DNA from: JBAZCO01 sp041654915
GTDB lineage: Bacteria > Bacillota > Clostridia > Christensenellales > DTU072
Assembly: GCA_041654915.1 (NCBI GenBank)
Contig: JBAZCO010000117.1
Location: 1 to 5,122 of the forward strand
DNA length: 5,122 bases
Direction of reading: 5' to 3'
Shown here: one piece after another, positions 1 to 5,122 of the stretch
Layout: each line of letters starts with the position of its first letter
Numbering within the stretch: the first letter of the stretch is position 1
Program-made: the position numbers and the translations under genes
The notes under the pieces: model-generated
The model's input: the letters and a program-made list of their open reading frames with translations, nothing else
Told to the model about the DNA's origin: nothing
The model's database searches: none

Positions 1-690
1 TATCCATACATCGGTGGGGAAAGCGTCGGTACGGTGGTAAGCAAATAGCAATATGCAGTCTGCCACTTTTTGCCCTACGCCGAACAGGCTCTGGAGATGT
101 TTTTTTGCCGTTTGAGTGTCCATGCTCGATAGTTCTAGGTTGAACCCGTTATGGAGCGCCTTAGCGGTCTTGGCAAGATATTCTGCCCTGTATCCCGCAC
201 CAATGGAGCGATAGAAGTCCGCCCCTGCCGAGGACAGCGCCTCGATAGTCGGGAAGGCGTGGTATCCGCCCATATCTTCCCCGAGAGAATTGCATAGTCT
301 ATCCAAAATGAGTCGAATGCGGGGAATGTTGTTATTTGCCGATATTATAAATGAAATTATTGTTTCGGCAGGGTCTTGGTTGAGTATACGGATGCCGCTG
401 CCATAATTTATAGCTTTTTGTAAGTTTGGGTAACCCGACAAGGCAAGTTTGATTGCGCTATAATTACGGTTTAGGTCAAAGTAGTTTATGAAGTAGTCCG
501 TATTATTTGAATCAATTATAACACGGGTCTTATCATAAATCAAGCTACAAATATATTTTTTGGAAAAAACTTTGTAGCCTGTGTCTGTTTGTGAGAAACG
601 GAAGGTTTGACCGCACTCCAATATATGCTTTGGGTTGAAATCTTTTAGGTCGTCAACAATAATTTTGCCGTCTGGGTTACTGTAAAACAT
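1..690 (-). CDS. ogg: OGG1-type 8-oxoguanine DNA glycosylase/AP lyase, 3' end cut by the window edge
   Basis: Translation of the minus strand from the ATG at 690 is open for 230 codons to base 1, so the C-terminus lies outside. The product is a base-excision-repair enzyme that removes 8-oxoguanine opposite cytosine and nicks the abasic site. Seen: an N-terminal OGG domain with the GQTFRF motif at residues 27-32 (human OGG1: GQSFRW, whose Gly42 reads the oxidised base); SANNNIPRI at 117-125, equivalent to human N149 and R154; GYRAEY at 166-171 (human Y203/R204); a helix-hairpin-helix FGVGQKVADC at 203-212 with the catalytic lysine K208 and base-pocket C212; and the catalytic aspartate D227 in PTDVW. 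Every visible key residue is present, so it should be active; roughly 60 residues are probably missing. The start is supported by AAGGG 10 bases upstream. It begins 32 bases after the rpmA stop with no terminator seen between, so co-transcription with the L21/L27 operon is inferred. AlkA is less likely because of the GQ(S/T)FR and NNN motifs. Confidence 0.93.
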   Translation of the reverse strand, partial: MFYSNPDGKIIVDDLKDFNPKHILECGQTFRFSQTDTGYKVFSKKYICSLIYDKTRVIIDSNNTDYFINYFDLNRNYSAIKLALSGYPNLQKAINYGSGIRILNQDPAETIISFIISANNNIPRIRLILDRLCNSLGEDMGGYHAFPTIEALSSAGADFYRSIGAGYRAEYLAKTAKALHNGFNLELSSMDTQTAKKHLQSLFGVGQKVADCILLFAYHRTDAFPTDVWI

Positions 691-722
691 TGTGCGGTAG
701 CCCTTAGCAGGCAAAACGCTTT

Positions 723-1001
723 TTACGCTTCAGCGTAAACGCTAACCTGCTTGTTATCACGCCCTTTTCTTTCAAAGCGCACAACTCCGTCTACCAAAGC
801 AAACAGGGTGTGGTCTTTGCCCACTCCAACATTATTGCCGGGATGAAACTTTGTACCTCTTTGACGCACTAAAATATTGCCGGCAAGCACAAACTGCCCG
901 TCAGCTCTTTTTAGCCCAAGCCTTTGAGCATTGCTATCACGCCCGTTTCTAGTACTTCCGCCGCCCTTCTTTTGGGCGAATAATTGAATATTAATAAACA
1001 T
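723..1001 (-). CDS. rpmA: 50S ribosomal protein L27, precursor with cleavable N-terminal extension
   Basis: A 92-residue L27, a large-subunit protein whose N-terminal tail reaches the peptidyl transferase centre. Seen: GGGSTRNGRDS at residues 13-23, VRQRGTKFHPG in the middle and KDHTLFA further on, all L27 hallmarks. Residues 1-8 (MFINIQLF) form the short hydrophobic extension found in Firmicutes. By analogy with Staphylococcus aureus, Prp should cut before Ala9 so that the mature protein begins AQKKGGGS. The start is clear: GGAGG lies 9 bases upstream, inside the end of prp, and the first 11 bases of the gene overlap the last bases of prp in another frame. This suggests translational coupling of protease and substrate. 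Length is typical for an extended L27. Confidence 0.98.
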   Translation of the reverse strand: MFINIQLFAQKKGGGSTRNGRDSNAQRLGLKRADGQFVLAGNILVRQRGTKFHPGNNVGVGKDHTLFALVDGVVRFERKGRDNKQVSVYAEA

Positions 1002-1323
1002 TTTCGATTTCCTCCAATTTGATGTGAGAGGGGTATCCGCTTTGCAAATCTTTTACCGCTAGGCGCATAGTTGCTAGTATTACATCTGCCGCCTTGCGCT
1101 CGTCGTCATTATTGGTGACGACTGCAAACTTGAGATAACCCTCACGGGTGGTTTTTTTCACCTCTGCCTTAGCAACTTGCACTAGCCCCAACAGTGCTGT
1201 TTGAACTATTGCAGAAACTGCTGCGCATACAATATCTTTGCCACTTTCGGCATAGCCTGTATGCCCTTTGCTTTCTACTGCGACTATATGCCCGTCGGCA
1301 AAGAATAGCTTTACCCTCGTCAT
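991..1323 (-). CDS. prp: Ribosomal-processing cysteine protease Prp (YsxB family)
   Basis: A 110-residue protein of the YsxB/Prp family, cytoplasmic cysteine proteases that remove the N-terminal extension of ribosomal protein L27. Seen: the diagnostic GHTGYAESGKDIVCAAVSAI block at residues 20-39, containing the expected catalytic dyad His21 and Cys33. The rest has the small alpha/beta pattern and usual length of the family. It lies between rplU and rpmA, its standard Firmicutes location, beginning 7 bases after the rplU stop. No good Shine-Dalgarno sequence precedes the ATG (only a weak GGAT within the end of rplU), so translation probably depends on coupling to rplU. Its last codons contain the rpmA ribosome binding site. 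The matching L27 extension in this window makes the functional assignment strong. Confidence 0.96.
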   Translation of the reverse strand: MTRVKLFFADGHIVAVESKGHTGYAESGKDIVCAAVSAIVQTALLGLVQVAKAEVKKTTREGYLKFAVVTNNDDERKAADVILATMRLAVKDLQSGYPSHIKLEEIENVY

Positions 1324-1330
1324 AGGTTTG

Positions 1331-1636
1331 TTATCCGGCTATTTCTGTTATTTTTAGCTCGGTATACGGTTGTCTGTGACCTTGTCTTTTGCGAATATTC
1401 TTTTTGGGCTTATAGGTAAAAATGTTGAGTTTTGGTCCACGACCAATGAATGTAACTTCTGCGCTTGCAAAAGCATCTTTTACCGCATCGCCTACTAAAA
1501 CTTCGCCGTCCTTATTTAACATAAGGACTTCTAACTTTACCGTAGAGCCAAGCTCGGCGTCTAAAAGTTCTACCTTTAGCACATCGCCCGCTGCTACCTT
1601 GTATTGTTTTCCGCCAGTTTTAATGATTGCGTACAT
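1331..1636 (-). CDS. rplU: 50S ribosomal protein L21
   Basis: A 101-residue L21, a 23S rRNA-binding protein of the large subunit. Seen: the typical start MYAIIKTGGKQYKV, and near the C-terminus the L21 signature region FTYKPKKNIRKRQGHRQPYT (residues 73-92) with its lysine/arginine-rich rRNA-binding stretch. The length is normal for bacterial L21. The ATG is preceded by a strong GGGAGG with 9 bases of spacing, and that site is the end of a structured leader. It is the first gene of the rplU-prp-rpmA unit and is probably controlled through the leader RNA upstream, likely by feedback from a ribosomal protein (inference from the family, not shown here). Confidence 0.98.
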   Translation of the reverse strand: MYAIIKTGGKQYKVAAGDVLKVELLDAELGSTVKLEVLMLNKDGEVLVGDAVKDAFASAEVTFIGRGPKLNIFTYKPKKNIRKRQGHRQPYTELKITEIAG

Positions 1637-1650
1637 AGAAAACTACCTCC

Positions 1651-1711
1651 CTTTAGGACTCGCCGATAAGGCGGCGCATATTGCGCTCTTTTACCACCTT
1701 TTTCGTGCGGC
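1651..1711 (-). promoter_or_regulatory. Ribosomal protein L21 leader RNA (cis-regulatory 5' UTR)
   Basis: The transcribed leader between the candidate promoter and the rplU ribosome binding site. On the minus strand it contains two GC-rich hairpins. The first pairs GCGCA (1686-1682) with TGCGC (1678-1674). The second pairs CGCCG (1676-1672) with CGGCG (1665-1661) around a 6-base loop. They share bases 1674-1676, so both cannot form fully at once. The tail GAGTCCTAAAGGGAGGT runs into the Shine-Dalgarno. Position, size and shape fit the Firmicutes L21 leader family (Rfam L21_leader), a proposed autoregulatory element. The family match is from memory and structure rather than a covariance-model search. 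Confidence 0.72.
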
Positions 1712-1717
1712 TTTATT

Positions 1718-1746
1718 AGATTATCATATTATATTAATAATTGCAA
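1718..1746 (-). promoter_or_regulatory. rplU: Candidate sigma-A promoter for rplU-prp-rpmA
   Basis: On the minus strand TTGCAA (1746-1741, -35) is followed after 17 bases by TAATCT (1723-1718, -10), which is preceded by TG one base away, as in an extended -10 element. The predicted transcription start, near 1711, falls just before the structured leader, which supports the choice. The -10 is a poor hexamer, and a perfect TATAAT lies at 1733-1728 but lacks a -35 at the right distance, so the exact promoter is uncertain. Confidence 0.5.
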
Positions 1747-1760
1747 GAAAAAACCTGCAA
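1741..1760. repeat. Short inverted repeat overlapping the rplU -35 region
   Basis: TTGCA at 1741-1745 and TGCAA at 1756-1760 are complementary arms around a 10-base A-rich or T-rich centre. Read as minus-strand RNA, the arms extend to seven pairs including one G-U, with a U6 loop. On the plus strand the repeat is followed by five Ts, like a weak terminator, but no plus-strand gene lies there. It could be a weak terminator, an operator-like site or chance in AT-rich DNA. Confidence 0.3.
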
Positions 1761-1911
1761 TTTTTACTCAACTCAAATATTTTTCCCTAGCTTTGGGTAA
1801 CCTAAACGGCATTTAGCGTTATTTGCCACATTTGACACTCGCCTAGCGGCTAATTTGTATATTCCCTAAGTCTATAAGGAATTGAAAGTTGAGCCTATAA
1901 CTTGCATTTTG

Positions 1912-2859
1912 TTATTTTAGAAGTAGCGCCGCCGCCCCAAGAATGCCCGCATCGTTTAGAAGTTCTGCTTTTATCACTTTTACATCGGGGTTACGCTTGC
2001 CGCCATAACTATAATAACTTACCAACCGTTGCAGCCTTTTTATTAGATAGTCGCCTTCGTTGGATATACCGCCGCCAATAATTAATGCCGTGGGGCGGAA
2101 TATATTAACAAGACTTACCAACCCTTCGGCTATGTATCTTACATATCTTTTTACCACAGCTTTGCCTGCGGGGTCGTTTGCCCTTGCTGCAACAAATGCC
2201 GTGCGCCCCGAAACCTTTCCCTCCTCAGCAATGGTTTTGGCTAACAGGCTATTTGGATATTTTTCCGCCGCCCGCTTGGTTTGGCGAATGAGCGCTGTTG
2301 CCGAGGCATAAGCCTCCCAACATCCCCTCTTGCCGCAGGTGCATAATTCTCCGCCAAGCACAAGGCACATATGCCCTGCCTCTGCTCCTGCTCCGCCTTG
2401 ACCTTCAAATATTTTACCGTCCAAAATAATACCGCTGCCAACACCTGTTCCCAGCGTGACAAATATAATATTGTCCATACCCTTGGCGCTGCCAAAAGCA
2501 ACCTCGCCCAATGCGGCGCAGTTTGCATCATTGCCAATCTGCACGGGAAGTGATATATGCTTTTTTAGCTCTGCTACAATGGGAACATTTTCAAAATTAA
2601 TATTGTTGGCATAGGTTATCACACCCGTTTGATTATTAATAGTGCCAGGTACGCCTATGCCAACACCCTTGATATCCTCTAATTTTACACCGCTTTTTTC
2701 GGATAATGAGCGGCAAAGCTTAGCTATATCCGCTATCATCACAGTCGGGTCTTCTGTGGGATTGGTTTTAAAGCTGTCTTTAACATAAATCTTTCCCGTT
2801 GCGTCCACCAGACCGCCCTTTACCGACATTCCGCCGATATCTATGCCAATATAATACAT
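1912..2859 (-). CDS. glcK: ROK-family sugar kinase, probably glucokinase
   Basis: A 315-residue ROK kinase that would phosphorylate glucose (possibly mannose or another hexose) at C6 with ATP in the cytoplasm. Seen: an N-terminal phosphate-binding loop DIGGMSVKGG (residues 7-16), where the usual Thr after DIGG is Met11; GVPG at 69-72; GNDANCAALGE at 109-119 with the catalytic Asp111; LGTGVGSG at 136-143; the EAGH motif at 160-163; and the ROK zinc motif CTCGKRGC at 173-180, giving His163, Cys173, Cys175 and Cys180 as zinc ligands. GGGIS at 263-267 and NDAGILGAA near the C-terminus complete the fold. There is no N-terminal helix-turn-helix, so it is an enzyme rather than a ROK repressor. AAGGAG overlaps the manA stop and lies 6 bases before the ATG, showing tight coupling. 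It resembles GlcK more than fructokinases, which usually begin with a GG(I)EAGGTK motif. Substrate is inferred. Confidence 0.88.
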   Translation of the reverse strand: MYYIGIDIGGMSVKGGLVDATGKIYVKDSFKTNPTEDPTVMIADIAKLCRSLSEKSGVKLEDIKGVGIGVPGTINNQTGVITYANNINFENVPIVAELKKHISLPVQIGNDANCAALGEVAFGSAKGMDNIIFVTLGTGVGSGIILDGKIFEGQGGAGAEAGHMCLVLGGELCTCGKRGCWEAYASATALIRQTKRAAEKYPNSLLAKTIAEEGKVSGRTAFVAARANDPAGKAVVKRYVRYIAEGLVSLVNIFRPTALIIGGGISNEGDYLIKRLQRLVSYYSYGGKRNPDVKVIKAELLNDAGILGAAALLLK

Positions 2860-2869
2860 ATCATTCTCC

Positions 2870-3829
2870 TTATAAAGTGGTTTGAATTATTTTTAGATTG
2901 CCGGAAAGGGTAACATTCAGCCCCGCTGGCACAAGAAAAGTATCCCCTTTGGTTATGGGGTAGCCGTTATCAAAACTACCCTCGCCGCAAACAGCAGTAA
3001 CAGCAACAAATGAAGTGGGATGAGAAATAGGATATTCCCCGCTAATTTCAACTTCTTTAACATTGAAGTACTCACAAGACGACAGCGCCCGCACGGCAAA
3101 ACCCGCCTCCTCATACCTATCATATTCTCTTGTTTGCTCGGGAACTTTAGTGTGGGTTTTATCTATTACTTGCAGCGCCTTTTCTATGTGCAGTTCTCTC
3201 TCACGCCCATTTGCATCCTTTCTCCCATAGTCATAAAGGCGATAGGTGATACTGCTGCTTTCTTGTACCTCAATAATAGTGACGCCCGCCAAAATAGCGT
3301 GTACAGTACCCGAAGGCACAAAAAAGGTATCCCCTTCGGCGACTTCCACACGATTTAGCAGTTCTGTAAGTGTACCTGTCTTTATGCACTCCCTTAGCTC
3401 CTCCTCGGTGGTATCCTTGTTAAAGCCGTAATATATTGCCGCTCCCTCATCCGCCTCTGCAACATACCACATCTCTGTTTTGCCAAGTTCGTGTTCGTTT
3501 ATCAGCGCAAACTCATCATTAGGATGCACTTGAACGGATAGGTCTTTTGTTGCATCTATAATCTTAATAAGCAGTGGAAAAACCGAAAACAAGTCCGCTT
3601 TTTCGCCCAAAAGGTCGGGGAATATTTCTTGAAGTTCTAAAATAGTAAAGCCTCTGTACTTACCAGAGGCAACAATGCTCTCGCATTTGGGAAAAGCGGA
3701 AAGCTCCCAACTCTCGGCAATACGGGACATTGGTGAGGTTTTACCCCATTTTTCCATAAGCTTTGTGCCGCCCCAAATATAATCCCTTAAAAAGGGTTTC
3801 ATTTTGATAGGGTAAGAAAAACCTTTCAT
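2870..3829 (-). CDS. manA: Mannose-6-phosphate isomerase, class I, short bacterial type
   Basis: A 319-residue zinc enzyme interconverting mannose-6-phosphate and fructose-6-phosphate, close in length to Bacillus ManA. Seen: YIWGGTKL at residues 17-24; AESWELS at 38-44; the metal-site segment LSVQVHPND at 97-105 with His102; KTEMWYV at 117-123 with Glu119; VPSGTVHAI at 171-179 with His177; and QESSSITYRLYDYGR at 189-203 with the likely catalytic Arg197. A C-terminal cupin-like beta domain ends with GDTFLVPAG. All metal ligands are present. It is the first gene after a strong promoter. Its ribosome binding site is poor: AAGG lies 13 bases from the ATG. Met10 is an alternative start but has no better site. 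It is followed after 10 bases by the ROK kinase, so the pair probably forms a hexose-entry operon. Confidence 0.95.
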   Translation of the reverse strand: MKGFSYPIKMKPFLRDYIWGGTKLMEKWGKTSPMSRIAESWELSAFPKCESIVASGKYRGFTILELQEIFPDLLGEKADLFSVFPLLIKIIDATKDLSVQVHPNDEFALINEHELGKTEMWYVAEADEGAAIYYGFNKDTTEEELRECIKTGTLTELLNRVEVAEGDTFFVPSGTVHAILAGVTIIEVQESSSITYRLYDYGRKDANGRERELHIEKALQVIDKTHTKVPEQTREYDRYEEAGFAVRALSSCEYFNVKEVEISGEYPISHPTSFVAVTAVCGEGSFDNGYPITKGDTFLVPAGLNVTLSGNLKIIQTTL

Positions 3830-3861
3830 AACACTTTTAAAACCTTGAGTTTATTTTATTT

Positions 3862-3890
3862 ATTATACCAAAAAAACCCACAAAAGTCAA
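3862..3890 (-). promoter_or_regulatory. manA: Strong sigma-A promoter for manA and the ROK kinase
   Basis: On the minus strand TTGACT (3890-3885, 5 of 6 matches to the -35 consensus) and TATAAT (3867-3862, perfect -10) are separated by exactly 17 bases. The expected start of transcription is near 3855, giving a 5' UTR of about 26 bases before manA. No obvious operator or catabolite-control (cre) site was recognised around it. Confidence 0.88.
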
Positions 3891-3896
3891 GATAAA

Positions 3897-3929
3897 AGCC
3901 TACACCCGTTTTCCTAACAAAAAACGGCT
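3897..3929 (-). terminator. rpiB: Possible intrinsic terminator after rpiB
   Basis: Just after the rpiB stop, minus-strand CCGTTTT (3927-3921) can pair with AAAACGG (3912-3906) around an 8-base loop. A competing longer-range pairing, AGCC (3929-3926) with GGCT (3900-3897), is followed directly by TTTTATCTT. The U-tract is short and the perfect 7-base-pair stem is not directly next to it, so this is a weak candidate. Its place between a stop codon and a strong promoter favours it. Confidence 0.42.
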
Positions 3930-3931
3930 AT

Positions 3932-4381
3932 CTAAAGATTTTCTTGTGTTTCTATTTGTGTGATTTTGTCCACCCGTTTACTATGCCTGCCGCCCTCAAA
4001 CTCGGTGGTGAAAAACTTGTTTACTATTTCTCGGGCGGTTTCGGGAGTGGTGATGCGCCCGCCCAAAGCAATAATGTTTGCATTGTTATGCGCCGCCGAC
4101 ATCTCTGCCGAAAAAACATCGGTTATATGCGCACATCTTATCCCCCTCACTTTGTTGGCGGCTATGGAAATGCCAATGCCTGTGCCGCAAATAAGCACGC
4201 CCTTGTCAGCCTCGCCCGACACCACTGCCTTAGCCACCTTATAGGCAAAGTCGGGGTAGTCCACCGACCCGCTGCCGTGAGTGCCAAAGTCAACTATGCT
4301 ATACCCAAGCTCGTTAATGGCATCTACTACTGTTGGTTTCAAGTTGATGCCGCCGTGGTCACATCCTATTGCTATTTTCAT
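3932..4381 (-). CDS. rpiB: Ribose-5-phosphate isomerase B
   Basis: A 149-residue RpiB/LacAB-family isomerase that interconverts ribose-5-phosphate and ribulose-5-phosphate in the pentose phosphate pathway. Seen: the start MKIAIGCDHGG with Asp8 and His9; FGTHG and VDYPDFA (residues 40-46); the active-site loop ICGTGIGISIAANK (64-77) with catalytic Cys65; SAAHNNANIIALGGR (95-109) with His98 and Arg109; and FEGGRHSKRVDKI (128-140) with phosphate-binding arginines. All expected residues are present and length is normal. An in-frame ATG at 4393 would add MEGV, but it has no ribosome binding site and itself overlaps the GGAGGG that serves the ATG at 4381, so 4381 is chosen. It lies 76 bases after sua5. 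In Bacillus subtilis the same neighbourhood includes the arginine phosphatase ywlE, which is absent here. Confidence 0.96.
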   Translation of the reverse strand: MKIAIGCDHGGINLKPTVVDAINELGYSIVDFGTHGSGSVDYPDFAYKVAKAVVSGEADKGVLICGTGIGISIAANKVRGIRCAHITDVFSAEMSAAHNNANIIALGGRITTPETAREIVNKFFTTEFEGGRHSKRVDKITQIETQENL

Positions 4382-4385
4382 AACA

Positions 4386-4391
4386 CCCTCC
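4386..4391 (-). promoter_or_regulatory. rpiB: Ribosome binding site that fixes the rpiB start
   Basis: GGAGGG on the minus strand lies 4 bases before the ATG at 4381 (5 if counted from GGAGG). The longer ATG at 4393 starts immediately before this site and has only A-rich sequence upstream, so the shorter, family-typical start is preferred. Confidence 0.85.
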
Positions 4392-4457
4392 ATTTTTTAT
4401 TTTATGGCTTAAATTTTCAAGTTTATCGTCTTTTTTTGCAATTAGAGGCGATTTTTA

Positions 4458-5122
4458 CTATATAATATTGCCGCCCGCCGATTTGATTATCCTGTTGTTT
4501 AGCGCCGTGTACCGCCCGCCGTGAGGAAAATATTCTATGATGATAAAGTCATATTCCTTTTCCGCCCCCCTGAGAGAGGAAAAAAGTATGCTCATATGCT
4601 CATCTGCCGTTTTTCCTAAGGAAAGCACTTGCCGCCCCTCGCTGCCTAAAACAAAAGCTTCACTGCCGATAATCACGGGATTAAAGCCCTCTTCCTTTAG
4701 AGAGTCGTAGCGCCTAAGAGCGGCTTTTGCGTCTTTTGTAGCTACAACAGGACACTTGGGCGCATAGTGGCGGTACTTCATACCGGGCGACTCGGCTATA
4801 ACAACCTCGCCTTTATGGTTTATTACCTCTCCCAACACTTCGCTAAGCTCCTCTGCTGTTACCCAGCCAGGACGCAATACAACAGGCACTTTTTTTGTTA
4901 AGTCAAGTACGGTGCTTTCAATTCCCACTTGTGTTTTGCCGCCGTCTAATATTAAGGGTATTTTCCCCCTCAAATCCTCATAGACATGGATAGCCTCGGT
5001 GGGGCTTAGCCCTCCGCTTATGTTTGCCGACGGTGCGGCAAGCGGCACTCCGCTCTTTTCAATTAGTTCAAGCGCCAACTTATGGCGGGGAATTCTCACC
5101 CCAACCGTATCCAATCCGCCCG
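4458..5122 (-). CDS. sua5: L-threonylcarbamoyladenylate synthase, long Sua5 form, 5' end cut by the window edge
   Basis: The last 220 residues of a Sua5/YwlC protein, which makes threonylcarbamoyl-AMP from threonine, bicarbonate and ATP for the t6A37 modification of ANN-decoding tRNAs. Seen, numbering from the first full codon at 5120: GLDTVGVRIP (2-11); AAPSANISG (28-36); LDGGKTQVGIESTVLDLT (58-75) and LRPGWVT (82-88), all from the YrdC-type catalytic domain; the linker SPGMKYRHYAP (111-121), which in Sua5 closes over the active site; and a C-terminal Sua5 domain (122-220). About 110-125 N-terminal residues lie beyond the right edge. A TTG at 5114 could be taken as a start but codes for an internal leucine in a conserved motif. 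The C-terminal end reads GGRYTALNNRIIKSAGG where the family usually has GLG.A..NRL.KAA, a mild divergence. The linker distinguishes it from short TsaC. Confidence 0.95.
   Translation of the reverse strand, partial: GGLDTVGVRIPRHKLALELIEKSGVPLAAPSANISGGLSPTEAIHVYEDLRGKIPLILDGGKTQVGIESTVLDLTKKVPVVLRPGWVTAEELSEVLGEVINHKGEVVIAESPGMKYRHYAPKCPVVATKDAKAALRRYDSLKEEGFNPVIIGSEAFVLGSEGRQVLSLGKTADEHMSILFSSLRGAEKEYDFIIIEYFPHGGRYTALNNRIIKSAGGNII

Noticed and set aside
712..714. Upstream in-frame TTG as the ogg start
   Set aside because: It has no ribosome binding site, while the ATG at 690 has AAGGG 10 bases upstream.
1422..1790. Plus-strand open frame of 122 codons opposite rplU and its leader
   Set aside because: It runs antisense to L21 and through the leader RNA. 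The composition is Ser/Pro-rich as expected for a shadow frame.
1801..1816. Small hairpin CTAAA/TTTAG as a terminator for the manA-kinase operon
   Set aside because: The stem is only 5 base pairs, AT-rich, and has no U-tract after it on the minus strand.
2241..2537. Minus-strand 98-codon frame inside the ROK kinase gene
   Set aside because: It is an out-of-frame reading of a gene with intact ROK motifs, with no sign of frameshift in the kinase.
4394..4457. Promoter between sua5 and rpiB
   Set aside because: TTGCAA, TTGAAA and TAAAAT-like hexamers occur in this AT-rich gap, but none are spaced by 15-19 bases.
3944..4465. Plus-strand open frame of 173 codons opposite rpiB
   Set aside because: It is the antisense shadow of rpiB, whose motifs are unambiguous. 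The translation resembles no family and no ribosome binding site was seen.
5112..5114. TTG as a start codon for the Sua5 gene
   Set aside because: It encodes an internal leucine of the conserved GLDTVGVR segment, and the frame stays open to the window edge, so the gene is truncated rather than short.

Overview
The window carries eight protein genes, all on the minus strand, so transcription runs from high to low coordinates. It looks like a chromosomal segment of a low-to-mid-GC Firmicute, probably a clostridial or related gut-type lineage. Three things support this: ribosomal protein L27 has the Firmicutes-type cleavable N-terminal extension, the L27-processing protease Prp lies between rplU and rpmA, and strong GGAGG ribosome binding sites and sigma-A-type promoters are present. 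No tRNA, rRNA, CRISPR array, insertion sequence or phage gene was seen.

Reading in the direction of transcription, the right edge (5122 to 4458) holds the 3' two thirds of a long-form Sua5 gene, a threonylcarbamoyl-AMP synthase for tRNA t6A. Next is rpiB (4381 to 3932), a ribose-5-phosphate isomerase. A possible terminator (about 3929-3897) and a near-consensus promoter (3890-3862) separate these from a two-gene sugar-phosphate operon: manA (mannose-6-phosphate isomerase, 3829-2870) and a ROK-family glucokinase-like kinase (2859-1912). The last two are tightly spaced, and together they would feed hexoses into glycolysis at glucose-6-P and fructose-6-P.

A non-coding interval of 275 bases (1911-1637) follows. 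It contains a candidate promoter and an RNA leader that fits the Firmicutes L21 leader in position and structure. Then come rplU (L21), prp and rpmA (L27), which are compactly arranged: 7 bases separate rplU from prp, and prp and rpmA overlap by 11 bases. Prp is expected to remove the first 8 residues of L27.

The left edge (690 to 1) appears empty in a closed-ORF search but is fully open on the minus strand. It encodes the first 230 residues of an OGG1-type 8-oxoguanine DNA glycosylase, including the catalytic lysine and aspartate, and runs off the window. It occupies the place directly after rpmA where many Firmicutes carry the GTPase gene obg. No exotic or undescribed system was recognised. 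The most interesting points are the ogg gene in the ribosomal locus, the mutually exclusive hairpins of the rplU leader, and several start-site corrections.
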